Origin: Crocinitomicaceae bacterium
Lineage (GTDB): Bacteria > Bacteroidota > Bacteroidia > Flavobacteriales_D > Crocinitomicaceae
Assembly: GCA_030833845.1 (NCBI GenBank)
Contig: JAURGK010000009.1
Span: 1 to 64,000, forward strand
Reading direction: 5' to 3'
DNA length: 64,000 nucleotides
The notes below the pieces were generated by a model. It worked only from the letters and a program-made list of their open reading frames with translations, made no database searches and had not been told where the DNA came from. Position numbers and translations under genes: made by a program. Of this stretch, positions 19,708 to 31,056 are shown one piece after another (the first letter of the stretch is position 1; each line of letters begins with the position of its first letter).

Positions 19708-20181
19708 ATGAAAATCCGCCTTTTTGTTGTTGGAAAAACTGCTTTTGACGATCTCAAAATCGGTGAATCTCGCTATGAGCAGCGCTTAACGCATTATTGC
19801 AACTATGAGCGCATTACGATTTCAGATTTAAAAAATCCCAAAGCTCTGACTCAACAGCAAATCAAAGAGAAAGAGGGGGAATTGATTTTAGCCAAATTAA
19901 AGCCAACAGATTTTGTAGTCCTATTAGATGAGCAAGGGACACAGCTGAGCTCGGTTCAATTTGCCTCTTGGCTAACGCAAAAACAAATGCAACAAAGTTC
20001 TAATTTGGTATTTATTATTGGAGGGGCCTATGGATTTAGCCCTCAAATCTATAATCGGGCACAATACAAACTAGCGTTATCAAAGATGACATTTTCTCAT
20101 CAAATGGTGCGAACGATATTTCTAGAACAGCTTTATCGGGCATTTAGTATCATCAAAGGCGAACCTTATCATCATGTCTGA
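19708..20181 (+). CDS. rlmH: 23S rRNA (pseudouridine1915-N3)-methyltransferase
   Basis: LDEQGTQLSSVQFASWL, FIIGGAYGFSP, SKMTFSHQMVRTIFLEQLYRAFSIIKGEPYHH. Confidence 0.97.
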   Translation: MKIRLFVVGKTAFDDLKIGESRYEQRLTHYCNYERITISDLKNPKALTQQQIKEKEGELILAKLKPTDFVVLLDEQGTQLSSVQFASWLTQKQMQQSSNLVFIIGGAYGFSPQIYNRAQYKLALSKMTFSHQMVRTIFLEQLYRAFSIIKGEPYHHV

Positions 20182-21250
20182 AAATTTATTTTTGCATGTG
20201 CTGCGTTTCAAGCAGGCGGCCGGAACAAGTAGGGGGGTCTTGCATACTAAGCCCTCTTGGATTTATCAATACCCATTACCCAATGGACTGATGGCTCAAA
20301 CTGAATTTCCAGTAATTCCGGGGCTTTCACCAGAATATAAAGACCAAATCCAGTACGAAACTGAACTGCAAAAATTCATTCTGCAATTCAAGCCACATCT
20401 TGATTCATGGTCTGCTCAAAACTTTTTTAATGATCCATACTACCTAGATTTTGCCCATCAATGGTGCAACTATCCGTCATTTATCTTTGGGCTTGAATTA
20501 CTTTTACTTTCTATCCAAGCTAATGGGAGCAAGCGCTTGTATGACACCCCTTTTACGCGCAATGAAAGCAAAATCCCTATCAATGGTTTGGTATGGATGG
20601 GTGCACTTTCAGACATGCGCCATCAGGCTTTTGAAAAAATTGCCTCGGGTTATCATACCGTAAAGATAAAAATTGGCGCCTTGGATTGGCATCAAGAACT
20701 TGACCTACTTAAAGAGCTCCGAGCTGCAGCACCCGCCTCTGCATTGACGCTGCGCGTTGATGCCAATGGAGCCTTTAGCTTTGAAAATGCTCCTGCGATC
20801 CTCAATGAATTGGCTAAATTAGAAGTACATAGCATTGAGCAACCTATAGCCGCTGGCCAACACTCAGCCTCTAGGCAATTGATCGCCAATTCGCCTCTTC
20901 CAATTGGGCTAGACGAGGAATTAATAGGTGTGTATACTCGAGCGGAAAAATGTGGGTTATTAGATGCGCTCCACCCCCAGTTCCTTATTCTAAAACCTAG
21001 TTTGCATGGTGGTTTCTCAGGGGTGAGCGAATGGATTGACTTGGCCAAAGAAAGGCAAATAGGTTGGTGGCTAACAAGCGCACTTGAGAGTTCCATAGGA
21101 CTGAACGCTATCGTTCAATTTGGCTCAACATATGATCTACTATTGCCTCAGGGATTTGGTACCGGCGGAATTTACAGCAACAATTTTGAATCTAATTTAC
21201 AGCTAGAGCAGGGTTGTATGACTTGGCTCAACGCCCCAGACATGGGTTAA
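20174..21250 (+). CDS. menC: o-succinylbenzoate synthase / enolase-superfamily enzyme
   Basis: VKIKIGALDW, RVDANGAF, EQPIAAGQ, LDEEL. Confidence 0.85.
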   Translation: MSENLFLHVLRFKQAAGTSRGVLHTKPSWIYQYPLPNGLMAQTEFPVIPGLSPEYKDQIQYETELQKFILQFKPHLDSWSAQNFFNDPYYLDFAHQWCNYPSFIFGLELLLLSIQANGSKRLYDTPFTRNESKIPINGLVWMGALSDMRHQAFEKIASGYHTVKIKIGALDWHQELDLLKELRAAAPASALTLRVDANGAFSFENAPAILNELAKLEVHSIEQPIAAGQHSASRQLIANSPLPIGLDEELIGVYTRAEKCGLLDALHPQFLILKPSLHGGFSGVSEWIDLAKERQIGWWLTSALESSIGLNAIVQFGSTYDLLLPQGFGTGGIYSNNFESNLQLEQGCMTWLNAPDMG

Positions 21251-22184
21251 TTTCGGTACAATTTTCATAGACCATGTCATGTAAAATTAGCTGAGCCGCT
21301 AGTGCGAGTTGCGTGTAGTTTTGGGAATTATTACCAAAACCGGCGGCACTGTTTTGCCACATTGCTTTTATGAGTTCTTGTGAACCTTCTTGGGGCTGTA
21401 TTTTATCCACTACTGCGGCAACATTGAGTGCGCCGGCATGATACACATGCAATACAAAAAGTCTGAACCACAGTTCGGTTTCATTATATGCAATTCCATG
21501 CTTGTTTAAAATATTTTTGGCTTCCGGAATACATACCCTTCTGATGAGTTGTGCTGCCCCATAAGCGGATCGTTCAAAATCTTTGCGTTCATCAAGGGTA
21601 CTATTGACTACCAGACCCATCGATCGGGCTACTCCTGGCATCAGTTGAAAAGCTCCATAGGCACCAGTACTAGACTTTTTGAGTTGCGCTGGACTTTCAA
21701 TTAATAAAATGGATTGCGCATACCAGGGGTCAACACCATAACGCTCAAACGCGGCCACCCCTTTATCTATACTCGGATAAACCTCGTTGAATTTATAAAA
21801 ATCATTTTTACCTGTAGTTACATAAATACGGGTATCATTGGGCAGACCATTTTTTTCACGAAGGTGTTGTCGGGTTTGGTTTTTTTGCTCCTCGGTTTGT
21901 GCATTCCAATCTTTGAAGGACATCTGCTCGAGCACCTGCCTGTTTGAAGCCACGTTTATCAAGCAAGAATCGGGTGAAAGGAGCATAATTTTTTTCCAAA
22001 ATTGCGATTGAGGAAGTTGATCCCAGCGGTCTTCAAATATGGCTTCAGCATGCATGATTGTTTGACGACCAGATGCTTGTGTTACTTCAATTTTGTGCGC
22101 TTCCCAATTTTCTAGTGGTTGGCTCAGAAAAGTTTGAAAAGCCATGCAAATAAAAATAGAGCAAAGATGTGGGATTGGATTCAT
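21228..22184 (-). CDS. Lytic transglycosylase (SLT domain)
   Basis: SILLIESPAQLKKSSTGAYGAFQLMPGVARSMGL. Confidence 0.85.
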   Translation of the reverse strand: MNPIPHLCSIFICMAFQTFLSQPLENWEAHKIEVTQASGRQTIMHAEAIFEDRWDQLPQSQFWKKIMLLSPDSCLINVASNRQVLEQMSFKDWNAQTEEQKNQTRQHLREKNGLPNDTRIYVTTGKNDFYKFNEVYPSIDKGVAAFERYGVDPWYAQSILLIESPAQLKKSSTGAYGAFQLMPGVARSMGLVVNSTLDERKDFERSAYGAAQLIRRVCIPEAKNILNKHGIAYNETELWFRLFVLHVYHAGALNVAAVVDKIQPQEGSQELIKAMWQNSAAGFGNNSQNYTQLALAAQLILHDMVYENCTEINPCLGR

Positions 22185-22188
22185 GCTT

Positions 22189-22196
22189 TAAAAATA
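22189..22196 (-). promoter_or_regulatory. Near-consensus -7 element (TATTTTTA) 4 nt upstream of ATG
   Basis: TATTTTTA-AAGC-ATG on minus strand. Confidence 0.4.
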
Positions 22197-22275
22197 AGCA
22201 TAACGCAATTTCGCTTCTTTGTTACAGTAACTTTGTTTACACATGGACATGTTGAAATTGCTTATTTTTGACAAC

Positions 22276-22563
22276 ATGCGATGGATTAATAAAATACTGA
22301 GTTTTCCCCTCTATCTTTTGGTGCGAATTTATCAGCTCATCATATCACCTTTATTGCCACCAAGTTGTAGGTACACACCGAGTTGTTCGGCCTATATGAT
22401 CGAAGCACTTCACATCTGGGGCCCCTTCAAAGGGACACTTCTAGGATTGAAACGTATTTCGAGGTGCCATCCGCGTGGAGGATTTGGCTATGATCCTGTA
22501 CCTAAGCGGGAAAGTTCAGGGCCCGACGCTGCTTCAGTACCCGATAATAATTCAAGTAAGTAG
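22276..22563 (+). CDS. yidD: Membrane protein insertion efficiency factor YidD
   Basis: [31 protein letters not shown]...[17 protein letters not shown] at 22243 is an alternative start. Confidence 0.95.
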   Translation: MRWINKILSFPLYLLVRIYQLIISPLLPPSCRYTPSCSAYMIEALHIWGPFKGTLLGLKRISRCHPRGGFGYDPVPKRESSGPDAASVPDNNSSK

Positions 22564-25500
22564 CATAATTAGTAGCTGATTTTAAAAGCAAATCGCTATT
22601 CTCAACAGGAAAAGAACCGTGTTCTTTTTCCAAAAAAACGAACCAATCCCAGAGTAATTGAGCTGCTTCACTGCGTTTGTCTGGAAAGTCAGTTGCGCGA
22701 ATACTGCTGTAAAAGTGCAGTGCAAATTTTGCACGGGTAAGCAGTACATTGAGTCGCCTTGCCCCCTGATGCTGCACCATTGGCCCGAGTTTTAAACTAA
22801 ATTGGCCCGTTTCATTTTTTGCGTAGCCAAAACTGATTAATAAGATATCGCATTCTTCTCCCTGAACCTCTTCTAGAGTCAGAAAATAAGCACTGCGTTC
22901 ACCTATGCGCTCTTCTAGCAATAGCTGATCGGCATCATTAAGTTGTTGGTAAATGCAATTGAGTTGTTTTTCAGAGAAAGCTACTACCCCAAGTGTTTGT
23001 TTTTGTTTTAACAACTGATGTAGTTGCTGGGCAATGGCTTTGGCTTCTTTTTGATTCTGTTGCTCTGAATAAATCCCTTCGGAAATATAGTGATCGAAAA
23101 GGCCACTTGTAGGTTGAAGAGCAGCTGGCCATGCGATGAGCTTACCTTGATAAAAATACTTGTTTGAAAATGCAATAAGTATTGGGTCTTCGCTGCGGTA
23201 ATGGTGATGTAAATGACAACGTTTTAGATGAAACGCCGCCTGATGCAATAAATCTACTACACCTTCCGTACTTTGACTAAAATAGGAATTGGGTCGCATT
23301 TGCTGCGGATCTCCTGCGACGACCAATTTTTTGACTCGTTGCAATGCCCCAACGGCATGTGCCAAAGGTAATTGGCTAGCTTCGTCAAATATACCCAAGC
23401 TAAATAACCCTTCTTCAAGTGGCAGTGCCCCGGCTAAGACTTCTGGCGAACTCAAGCATATTGGGAAAATTACTTGCAACCACTCTCTTGCTGGCCCATT
23501 AAATAGCTCGTGAAGAGATAAATGCCTGCGCGTCTTGGCCATTTCTTTTACAAGTATGGCCTTTCCTTTGCGCAATAGTTGTCTGCGGGCTTTATCAGCG
23601 GTACTTAACTTATGAATTGGCGTATCCAAAACTGCTTGTAAGGCATTAAAATTGGCATATTGCAAAGCGATAATTTTCGCCGCATTTTGTTTCCATATTT
23701 GTTCTTCTACTTTTAAATCCTTGTCGAGGTCAGAAAGAAAAGTTTTCAATGAGCCATTAAATATGGCAGGATAATTCACACGAAGGTCAGACCAAAATTC
23801 GGCATTCATCGTTTGAACTAAATCTTGATTTTGGCCTGCTAAGGGCCATAATTCTGAAGAAATATTCTGAAAAATTGAATGCTGACTGATCAAATCAGTT
23901 TGTGCAGCTGCGAATGCTCGTTCAAGAGAATTAAAATCTATTGCGCGGTCATTGAATAGTAGACTGTGGATGCGCTGTAATTGATGAATGTGTTGATGTG
24001 CCTTACTGTAGGCCTCAATGGAATGGCTTTCTAAATTACGATACCAATGCCAATGATCAGGCTGATGATTTTGAAGCAAAGTAAATAAGACAATACTTTG
24101 AGTTTCTAAATTGCGCACTCCGTATTTGGCAAAATACTGTTCAATTTGCGATTCTTTGTCCAAATTACGCCAATAGGTTTGTAGGTCTTTCTCTAGATTT
24201 TTAAAATCGACAATGTTGGTCCGTAACCATTTTTTAGATAGGCCTTTCCATTTGTATCTCTCTATCCAACTGCTCGAAATTGCGCTTCTATGAAGAACTT
24301 CCCATTCGCTGGGGGTGGGGATTTTTTTCCAAACCTCGAGTTTTTGTTTAAGCCGTTCTTGCTCTTTTTTGATCTGTTGAAATGTCGCTAGCCTTGAGAC
24401 AGATTTTTTTATATCTGCGTCTAGTAGCAAGGAATATTGCTGATATATGGCGCTTTGAAATTGAATACAGCGCAGACTGAGTTCTGAAAGGCTTTTGAGT
24501 TGGTTGAAGTTTTGTAATTCCAAGTTGCCCAATTGTTTTCGTAGGGCTTGCCATTCTTCCCATTTGGCCAAATTTTCTGCTAATGAAGCGCTCTGCCAAG
24601 ATTGATTTAAAAAGGGCAATAGTTCGGCTAGTTTATTGGATATCCTACCCAAAGCATCCTTGGATTGCAACCAATTCAACCATCTTTTTGTTGCTACTGT
24701 GGTTTGAACTGGCCTTTGATCAAAGATCGCAAAAAGTTCTTCTAATGAACTTGTCGCAGAATTTTCAAGTGCTGTTTTTTGTTCCCAATAGGGGCTAGCT
24801 GTAAAGGTGGGTGATGGTGTAGAGGGTTTGTTAGGGGCAAGATCAGCTTGAAGTAGTTTCTCAAATTGAGACTGAAGCTGACGATAAAATGCGGGTAAGT
24901 TTTTTTGCTTGTAAAGTGCCATACAAAATTGATCCAGGCCAGCGTCTTTTAATTTATTTTGCAAGACGCGTAGTGCTACAGCCTTATTTGAAACCACCAA
25001 AACTTGCTGTTTTTCAAAAAGTGCAGTACTGATCACATTACTCAATACGGCCGTTTTTCCTGTTCCGGGCGGGCCATAAATAACTATAGAATTTTGCGAT
25101 ATTTCATCTATGGCTGCCGACTGATCTGGATCAAGTGGGCTTATTTGGCAGCGCTGCCAAGTTGCGTCTGAATTGACGATTGGCAAATCCGTGTCTCCAA
25201 CAATTTGGTGCAAGACCCCTGAAAATGATCCAGCAGCATCAAGCCCTTCCCATTCCTTTCGAAGCTCATAGCGCTGAGGGTGTAAATTTGCTAGTCCCGT
25301 TATATGCTCCACTTGCGAGAAAAGGCCGCAGCTCAAAAGTTTTGCAATGATTTCAGGTTTGGAGCTCTCCTCGTTGATAACAATGCCGTTTTGTTTGCAG
25401 TAGACACCGAGATATGGATTGATAAATTCCTGTTCACTGAAGTCTAAAGATTTTGACTTTTCTGAAAATGCAGTACACTCGTGTAAGAAAAGTGGAGTAG

Positions 25501-25747
25501 CGAGCAATTTTTTGCCATTTTGCCAATGAAGTAGGCCTTCGAATTGCACCAATGGCAAAACTCCATTTTCTCGTAATATGCGTTTAAAATTTTTAAGTAT
25601 CTGTTTGCTCTTTTTTTGCTCTTCAAAAAGGGACTCTACCGAGGTGAGGTATTGCTCATCTAAAAGATTGATCAATGGATCATTTGGTCGGAGCGCTAAC
25701 AACTCGGACTCCCAGGATTTTAAAAACGCTTTGACCACCTCAGACAT
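22502..25747 (-). CDS. SF1B (UPF1/DNA2-like) helicase with long coiled-coil-like insertion
   Basis: Walker [19 protein letters not shown], motif [13 protein letters not shown], motif [14 protein letters not shown], motif [13 protein letters not shown]. Confidence 0.92.
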   Translation of the reverse strand: MSEVVKAFLKSWESELLALRPNDPLINLLDEQYLTSVESLFEEQKKSKQILKNFKRILRENGVLPLVQFEGLLHWQNGKKLLATPLFLHECTAFSEKSKSLDFSEQEFINPYLGVYCKQNGIVINEESSKPEIIAKLLSCGLFSQVEHITGLANLHPQRYELRKEWEGLDAAGSFSGVLHQIVGDTDLPIVNSDATWQRCQISPLDPDQSAAIDEISQNSIVIYGPPGTGKTAVLSNVISTALFEKQQVLVVSNKAVALRVLQNKLKDAGLDQFCMALYKQKNLPAFYRQLQSQFEKLLQADLAPNKPSTPSPTFTASPYWEQKTALENSATSSLEELFAIFDQRPVQTTVATKRWLNWLQSKDALGRISNKLAELLPFLNQSWQSASLAENLAKWEEWQALRKQLGNLELQNFNQLKSLSELSLRCIQFQSAIYQQYSLLLDADIKKSVSRLATFQQIKKEQERLKQKLEVWKKIPTPSEWEVLHRSAISSSWIERYKWKGLSKKWLRTNIVDFKNLEKDLQTYWRNLDKESQIEQYFAKYGVRNLETQSIVLFTLLQNHQPDHWHWYRNLESHSIEAYSKAHQHIHQLQRIHSLLFNDRAIDFNSLERAFAAAQTDLISQHSIFQNISSELWPLAGQNQDLVQTMNAEFWSDLRVNYPAIFNGSLKTFLSDLDKDLKVEEQIWKQNAAKIIALQYANFNALQAVLDTPIHKLSTADKARRQLLRKGKAILVKEMAKTRRHLSLHELFNGPAREWLQVIFPICLSSPEVLAGALPLEEGLFSLGIFDEASQLPLAHAVGALQRVKKLVVAGDPQQMRPNSYFSQSTEGVVDLLHQAAFHLKRCHLHHHYRSEDPILIAFSNKYFYQGKLIAWPAALQPTSGLFDHYISEGIYSEQQNQKEAKAIAQQLHQLLKQKQTLGVVAFSEKQLNCIYQQLNDADQLLLEERIGERSAYFLTLEEVQGEECDILLISFGYAKNETGQFSLKLGPMVQHQGARRLNVLLTRAKFALHFYSSIRATDFPDKRSEAAQLLWDWFVFLEKEHGSFPVENSDLLLKSATNYATYLNYYRVLKQRRALNFPA

Positions 25748-25751
25748 AGTG

Positions 25752-25759
25752 CTAAGTTA
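25752..25759 (-). promoter_or_regulatory. Near-consensus -7 element (TAACTTAG) 4 nt upstream of ATG
   Basis: TAACTTAG-CACT-ATG on minus strand. Confidence 0.35.
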
Positions 25760-25809
25760 ATACCTCTCTATTGAATAAAAAACCTAAATTTGATTCAAAC
25801 AGTTATCAA

Positions 25810-26898
25810 ATGAAACGATTCATTTCAAGTTTATTGATGTTTTTGCCTTTGCTCAGTGGAGCACAAATTTCTTTGGTTGTTTCAGATTTTGCCAATGCTG
25901 GCGATTCTGTACGCATGAGTTTGGCCAATCCTTTTCCCATCGATTTACAAAACACGGGCCCAAATGCAGTTTGGGATTTCTCACAACTGAGTGCGCAAAG
26001 TCAACAATTGGTTGGGTATAATCCAATTGGTTTTGGATCCATCTTGATTCTTGCTACCTATGGACCTATTGCTGCGACTCCCTATAAAGCGACCTATTTC
26101 AATCTGAGCGCAGATTTGCCTATTGATCAATTTTCGGCTTTTTTGCCTGTTGAACTCTCAAATTTGAGCCAATACACCCGCCGCACCAATTCTCAAATAA
26201 ATAGCATCGGCTACTCAATCGATGTGCAAGGTCAGGGGCTGCCTTTTAAATCCGATACCATAGAAACACGCTATGCACTACCACTGCAATATAACGACAC
26301 TTACAATTCGCGCGGCTATACCTATGTGGATTTGAATCCGGTGACCGATCTCAAATTCATACAACACCGCGAGCGCACCTCAGTGGTAGATGGGTGGGGA
26401 ACACTTACCACTCCTCTAGGTACATTTAATGCGCTTCGCATCAAACACGATATTGTAGAAAATGATTCCATTTATCAAACCTTTTTTGGAACTGGTACCT
26501 GGATTGCACCTCCTGAATTTGTGACTACCATCTATGAATGGTGGACCACCGGTAAAAAAGATTGTATGGTGCGCGCTACTGTAGGTGGTTTTGGGCAAGG
26601 CCAGGGAGGAGCAAATATTGAATATCAGGATATCTACCTAGGGTTAGATGCTGGTCTTCAGTCAGAGGAAATAAAATGCTCCTTTTATCCCAATCCAGTG
26701 AGTGAATGGTGCTATTTCAATACATCCTTACCCTTCGATAAACTTGAAATCCTGGATTTAAATGGTAGGGTGGTCTGCGAACATCAAAATGCGGCTTTGC
26801 AAGGATATTTTGATGTGTCCTTCTTGCCCAATGGTACTTACACAGTTGCTGTCTATTATTCAAATGGGGTGAGTTACCAAAAGCTCAACAAACTTTAA
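25810..26898 (+). CDS. T9SS type A cargo protein (Por secretion C-terminal domain)
   Basis: Signal peptide MKRFISSLLMFLPLLSGAQ; C-terminal CSFYPNPVSEWCYFNTSLPFDKLEILDLNGRVV...LPNGTYTVAVYYSNG. Confidence 0.85.
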   Translation: MKRFISSLLMFLPLLSGAQISLVVSDFANAGDSVRMSLANPFPIDLQNTGPNAVWDFSQLSAQSQQLVGYNPIGFGSILILATYGPIAATPYKATYFNLSADLPIDQFSAFLPVELSNLSQYTRRTNSQINSIGYSIDVQGQGLPFKSDTIETRYALPLQYNDTYNSRGYTYVDLNPVTDLKFIQHRERTSVVDGWGTLTTPLGTFNALRIKHDIVENDSIYQTFFGTGTWIAPPEFVTTIYEWWTTGKKDCMVRATVGGFGQGQGGANIEYQDIYLGLDAGLQSEEIKCSFYPNPVSEWCYFNTSLPFDKLEILDLNGRVVCEHQNAALQGYFDVSFLPNGTYTVAVYYSNGVSYQKLNKL

Positions 26899-26906
26899 TA
26901 CCTTTG
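26899..26906 (+). promoter_or_regulatory. TAnnTTTG -7 element of rnpB
   Basis: TACCTTTG-CCTC then first paired base of RNase P RNA at 26911. Confidence 0.7.
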
Positions 26907-26910
26907 CCTC

Positions 26911-27288
26911 GGCAAATCAGTCTATCGCTTTTTGAAAGAAAAGAGGAAAGTCCGGGCAGCAAAGAGCAGCGTACTTCCTAACGGGAAGGGTTGTGGCTAG
27001 TGATGGCTACAATACAGCTAGTGCCACAGAAAAAAAACTACCTTGGCTTACCAAGGAAAAGGTGAAAAGGTGAGGTAAGAGCTCACCGCTGGTCTAGCAA
27101 TAGGTCAGGCAGGGTAAACCTTACGCGCTGAAAGACCAAATATACCGAGGCCTGCGCAAGCAGTACGGGTTGCTCGCCCGTCTCGGAGGGTAGGTCGCTT
27201 GACACTGTGTGTGAATACAGTGCTAGATAAATGATAGACCCCATTGCTGCGCGCAGTAAATGGTACAGAACCCGGCTTATGATTTGCC
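26911..27288 (+). ncRNA. rnpB: RNase P RNA (bacterial class A)
   Basis: 5' GGCAAATC pairs with 3' GATTTGCC; conserved GAGGAAAGTCCGGGC, CACAGAAAA, AGATAAATGAT, TACAGAACCCGGCTTA blocks. Confidence 0.96.
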
Positions 27289-27306
27289 ATTTTTTTATTT
27301 CTTAAG

Positions 27307-27981
27307 ATGAATGCTTACGTTAGAGATTTAGAAGATTTATTAGAAAGGGTTGGCGATACCCATCGCGCCGCGCAAATGGCAGCATACATGAAGCATAATT
27401 TTGAATTTATAGGTGTGATGGCTCAACCAAGGCGCGCCCAATTTCTTCAATGGAAATCAATGCTTCCGAAAGAAATAGATCGTACCCAGGCGTGGCAAAT
27501 CGTTCATGAATGTTGGGAACGTGCTCCCCGAGAAATTCAATATTGCGCCATTGACTGGCTGCTCAAATGGCCAAAAAAAACATCACAGCATTATGATATC
27601 CATGAGCTAGAAAAATTGTTAGTGAATAAGTCTTGGTGGGATTCTATTGACCCGATTGCTACCCATTTGATCGCGAATTTTGCAATTCAGCATCCTAAGT
27701 ACTTTAAAGATGTTGCAAAAGAGTGGGAGTTGTCTACAAATTTTTGGCTTCACCGTACGCTTTTGATTCATCAACTCAAATTCAAAAAACAAACGAATTT
27801 GGAATTATTACAATATTACATCCGTACCTTTAAATGGAACAAAGAGTTTTTTATTCAAAAAGCCATCGGATGGTCTTTGCGTGAGGTATCCAAATGGAAT
27901 GCAGATTGGGTATGTACTGTAGTGGAACAAGAAGCACTTACTGGTTTAGCTCGCAGAGAGGCACTCAAATATATTGGCTAA
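27307..27981 (+). CDS. DNA alkylation repair (AlkD-like, HEAT-repeat) protein
   Basis: MAAYMKHNFEFIGVMAQPRR, FWLHRTLLIHQLKFK, FFIQKAIGWSLREVSKWNADWV. Confidence 0.88.
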   Translation: MNAYVRDLEDLLERVGDTHRAAQMAAYMKHNFEFIGVMAQPRRAQFLQWKSMLPKEIDRTQAWQIVHECWERAPREIQYCAIDWLLKWPKKTSQHYDIHELEKLLVNKSWWDSIDPIATHLIANFAIQHPKYFKDVAKEWELSTNFWLHRTLLIHQLKFKKQTNLELLQYYIRTFKWNKEFFIQKAIGWSLREVSKWNADWVCTVVEQEALTGLARREALKYIG

Positions 27982-28028
27982 ACTCCACACTTCATTCAGA
28001 TAACTAGAGAATTGTTATTTTCACATCC

Positions 28029-31000
28029 ATGAAAGCTCCTTTAATGCTCTTTTTACTGTTTGTCCTTTCCTGGACAGCGTCATTTGCTCAATTTGGCCCT
28101 GACAACGGCACAAAGCCTTCTGAGCCCAGATATATCCTCATAGAAAATGCGACCATCATGGTAAAGCCAGGTCAGACTTTACAAAATGCATCAATGCTGA
28201 TAGAAGATGGAAAAATTGTAAAAATCGGAAATCGTATTCAACAAACAGGGGCGCTCACTTATGACTATACTGGCCTGGTATTGGTGCCGGCCTTTATAGA
28301 ACTTTATTCCAATATAGGACTAGAGCCGTTGAATTATAAAAGCAATGGTTGGCGGCCTCAGATGGAATCTAATAAGGAAGGGGCATATTATTGGAATGAG
28401 GCTGTTCATCCAGAACTAGCGTCTGCAGACGCATATAAGCTCAATGAAACCCAGCTTTCACAATTGCAACAATCCGGATTTGGATTTGCTCTTACGCATT
28501 ACACAGATGGAATTGTCAGAGGAAGTGGGGCAATGGTGGCCTTGGGTAGCTCAAACATTCACAAACAGATTATTGAGCCACGAGCCGCTCAGGCTTATTC
28601 TTTTTCAAAAGGGGGCAGCCATCAGTCCTATCCTTCATCTCAAATGGGGTCTATAGCTTTGTTGCGTCAAGCATTATATGATTTGAAATACTATTCGGCC
28701 AATCAAAATACCTTGCCGTATTCAGCATCGCTATCTACTTGGGCTACCTTGCAACAATCCCCTAGCATCTTTAAAATTGAAGACAAATGGGAAATTTTAC
28801 GCGCTCAAAAGATTGCCAGAGAATTTAACACCGAATTCATTTACATAGGGGCAGGCAATGAATATGCCATTAGTGATGAATTGCATAAAGTTCAAACAAA
28901 AGTCGTACTCCCACTTACTTTTCCTGAGGCTTATGATGTCAATGACCCTTATTTGGCTAAAGAAATTCCCTTATCAGAATTAAAGCATTGGGAGTTGGCA
29001 CCAAGTAATCCAAAGTTATTAAATGAAGCTGGTCTTGAAATAGGGTTTACCACCTTTGGGCTTAAAAATGCAGATGCTTTTTGGACTGCTTTGCGAAAAG
29101 TGATAGCACGAGGCTTAGCACCTCAAGAAGCTATGGCTGCTCTTACCACCACCCCTGCCAAATGGGTGGGTCAGGAACAGCAAATGGGTACACTCGAAGT
29201 TGGAAAATTGGCGAGTTTTTCTGTTTTCAGTGCCGATCCATTCCAATACGAAGCTCAATTATTGGCCACATGGAATTTGGGCGAAGAGCGTAGCTTCAAA
29301 GCCTACAATTCGCATCAAATTTTGGGATCTTACACCTTGCACTTACCTAACAAAGACTACGAGCTCATCATAACGGGAAGTAATGAAAAGCCTCAGGCAA
29401 AAGTGCTGAGCATTACAGGTGCTGATACGCTTAAAATAAACGCGGTTGTAACCATGACCGCTTCGGATATTTCTATTCAGTTCCTACACAAGGGTGCCGG
29501 GGGTCAACTGGTTCAACTCCATGGTAAGTTGATAAAAAATGGGATGCTCATCGAAGGTGATGGCACTGATGAAAACGGCACTTGGATACATTGGAGTGCA
29601 ATTCAACACCAAACTACACCTCAAACCCCTCTTGTTTCTATCAAGGAAGACACCACCCAATATGGTCAAATATGGTATCCAAATATGGCCTTTGGATTCC
29701 AGTCAAAACCAAGCGCGCAAACCACCTTGTTTAAAAATGCCACCGTTTGGACAAACGAAAAAGAGGGTATCCTTAAAGGAGCCGATGTTTTGGTGGTTGA
29801 TGGAAAAATAAAACAGGTGAGTAGACAAAACCTGACTGCACCGAGTGGGGCAACCATCATTGATGCTACAGGCCTACATCTTACTTCGGGAATCATTGAT
29901 GAACATTCACATATTGCCATTTCTAAAGGGGTCAATGAAGGGGGGCAAGCTATTTCTGCTGAGGTAAGTATTGCAGATGTAGTCAACCCTGATGACATAG
30001 ATATTTACAGGCAACTGGCTGGTGGTGTTACTGCAGCCCAGTTATTGCATGGCTCAGCCAATCCTATTGGTGGCCAATCTGCACTGATCAAACTCAAATG
30101 GGGTGTAACTGCAGATGAATTACTCATTTCAAATGCGCCAAAATTTATAAAGTGTGCGCTCGGTGAAAATGTGAAGCAAGCCAATTGGGGCGATTTCAAT
30201 ACCGTTCGCTTCCCTCAAACACGTATGGGGGTGGAGCAAGTTTTTTATGATGGTTTCTATCGCGCTAAAGCCTATGATGCAGAGTGGGCTGCGTACAAGT
30301 CAGGTAAGTCTTCAACAGCACCTCGTGTAGATTTAGAACTCGAAGTTTTATCGCAAATTCTGCATTCCGAGCGATATATCACCTGTCATTCATATGTACA
30401 GTCTGAAATTAATATGCTGATGCACGTGGCAGATTCCATGGGTTTTAAAATCAATACTTTTACGCACATTTTGGAAGGATACAAAGTAGCTGATAAAATG
30501 CAGAAACACGGCGTTGCTGGCTCAACCTTTTCTGATTGGTGGGCATATAAATTTGAAGTCAATGATGCTATTCCATACAATGCCGCTCTCATGACAAATC
30601 AAGGCATTACAGTTTGCATTAATTCAGATGACGCAGAAATGGGGCGACGTCTTAATCAAGAAGCTGCCAAAACCATCAAATATGGAGGCCTAACTGAGGA
30701 GCAAGCATGGAAGCTAGTAACGCTCAATCCGGCAAAAGTATTGCATCTTGATAACCGAATGGGAAGTATCAAAGCAGGTAAGGACGCAGATTTGGTGCTC
30801 TGGACAACTAACCCACTGAGTATTGAGGCAAAAGTAAAACTGACCATGATTGAGGGAACTGTTTACTACGATGAACAGCAGCAAATAGAAAAATTGCAAC
30901 CGCTTATTGCAAAAGAGCGTACGCGCATTCTTACTTTGATGCTCGCCGCAAACCAAAAGGGAGAAGGCTCTAAACTACCACAGAAAAAAGTGAAGAAACA

Positions 31001-31055
31001 TTACCATTGTGATACACTCGGCGAGGAGGCCACTGCATCAGAAAATACCCACTGA
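28029..31055 (+). CDS. Exported tandem amidohydrolase (N-terminal domain lacking HxH, C-terminal domain intact)
   Basis: Signal peptide; C-terminal domain GIIDEHSHIAIS, THILEGYK, NSDDAEMGRRL, MGSIKAGKDADLVLW. Confidence 0.88.
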   Translation: MKAPLMLFLLFVLSWTASFAQFGPDNGTKPSEPRYILIENATIMVKPGQTLQNASMLIEDGKIVKIGNRIQQTGALTYDYTGLVLVPAFIELYSNIGLEPLNYKSNGWRPQMESNKEGAYYWNEAVHPELASADAYKLNETQLSQLQQSGFGFALTHYTDGIVRGSGAMVALGSSNIHKQIIEPRAAQAYSFSKGGSHQSYPSSQMGSIALLRQALYDLKYYSANQNTLPYSASLSTWATLQQSPSIFKIEDKWEILRAQKIAREFNTEFIYIGAGNEYAISDELHKVQTKVVLPLTFPEAYDVNDPYLAKEIPLSELKHWELAPSNPKLLNEAGLEIGFTTFGLKNADAFWTALRKVIARGLAPQEAMAALTTTPAKWVGQEQQMGTLEVGKLASFSVFSADPFQYEAQLLATWNLGEERSFKAYNSHQILGSYTLHLPNKDYELIITGSNEKPQAKVLSITGADTLKINAVVTMTASDISIQFLHKGAGGQLVQLHGKLIKNGMLIEGDGTDENGTWIHWSAIQHQTTPQTPLVSIKEDTTQYGQIWYPNMAFGFQSKPSAQTTLFKNATVWTNEKEGILKGADVLVVDGKIKQVSRQNLTAPSGATIIDATGLHLTSGIIDEHSHIAISKGVNEGGQAISAEVSIADVVNPDDIDIYRQLAGGVTAAQLLHGSANPIGGQSALIKLKWGVTADELLISNAPKFIKCALGENVKQANWGDFNTVRFPQTRMGVEQVFYDGFYRAKAYDAEWAAYKSGKSSTAPRVDLELEVLSQILHSERYITCHSYVQSEINMLMHVADSMGFKINTFTHILEGYKVADKMQKHGVAGSTFSDWWAYKFEVNDAIPYNAALMTNQGITVCINSDDAEMGRRLNQEAAKTIKYGGLTEEQAWKLVTLNPAKVLHLDNRMGSIKAGKDADLVLWTTNPLSIEAKVKLTMIEGTVYYDEQQQIEKLQPLIAKERTRILTLMLAANQKGEGSKLPQKKVKKHYHCDTLGEEATASENTH

Positions 31056-31056
31056 C

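Noticed and set aside
27105-27290. 61-aa minus-strand ORF
   Set aside because: Lies entirely within RNase P RNA, whose conserved blocks explain the sequence.
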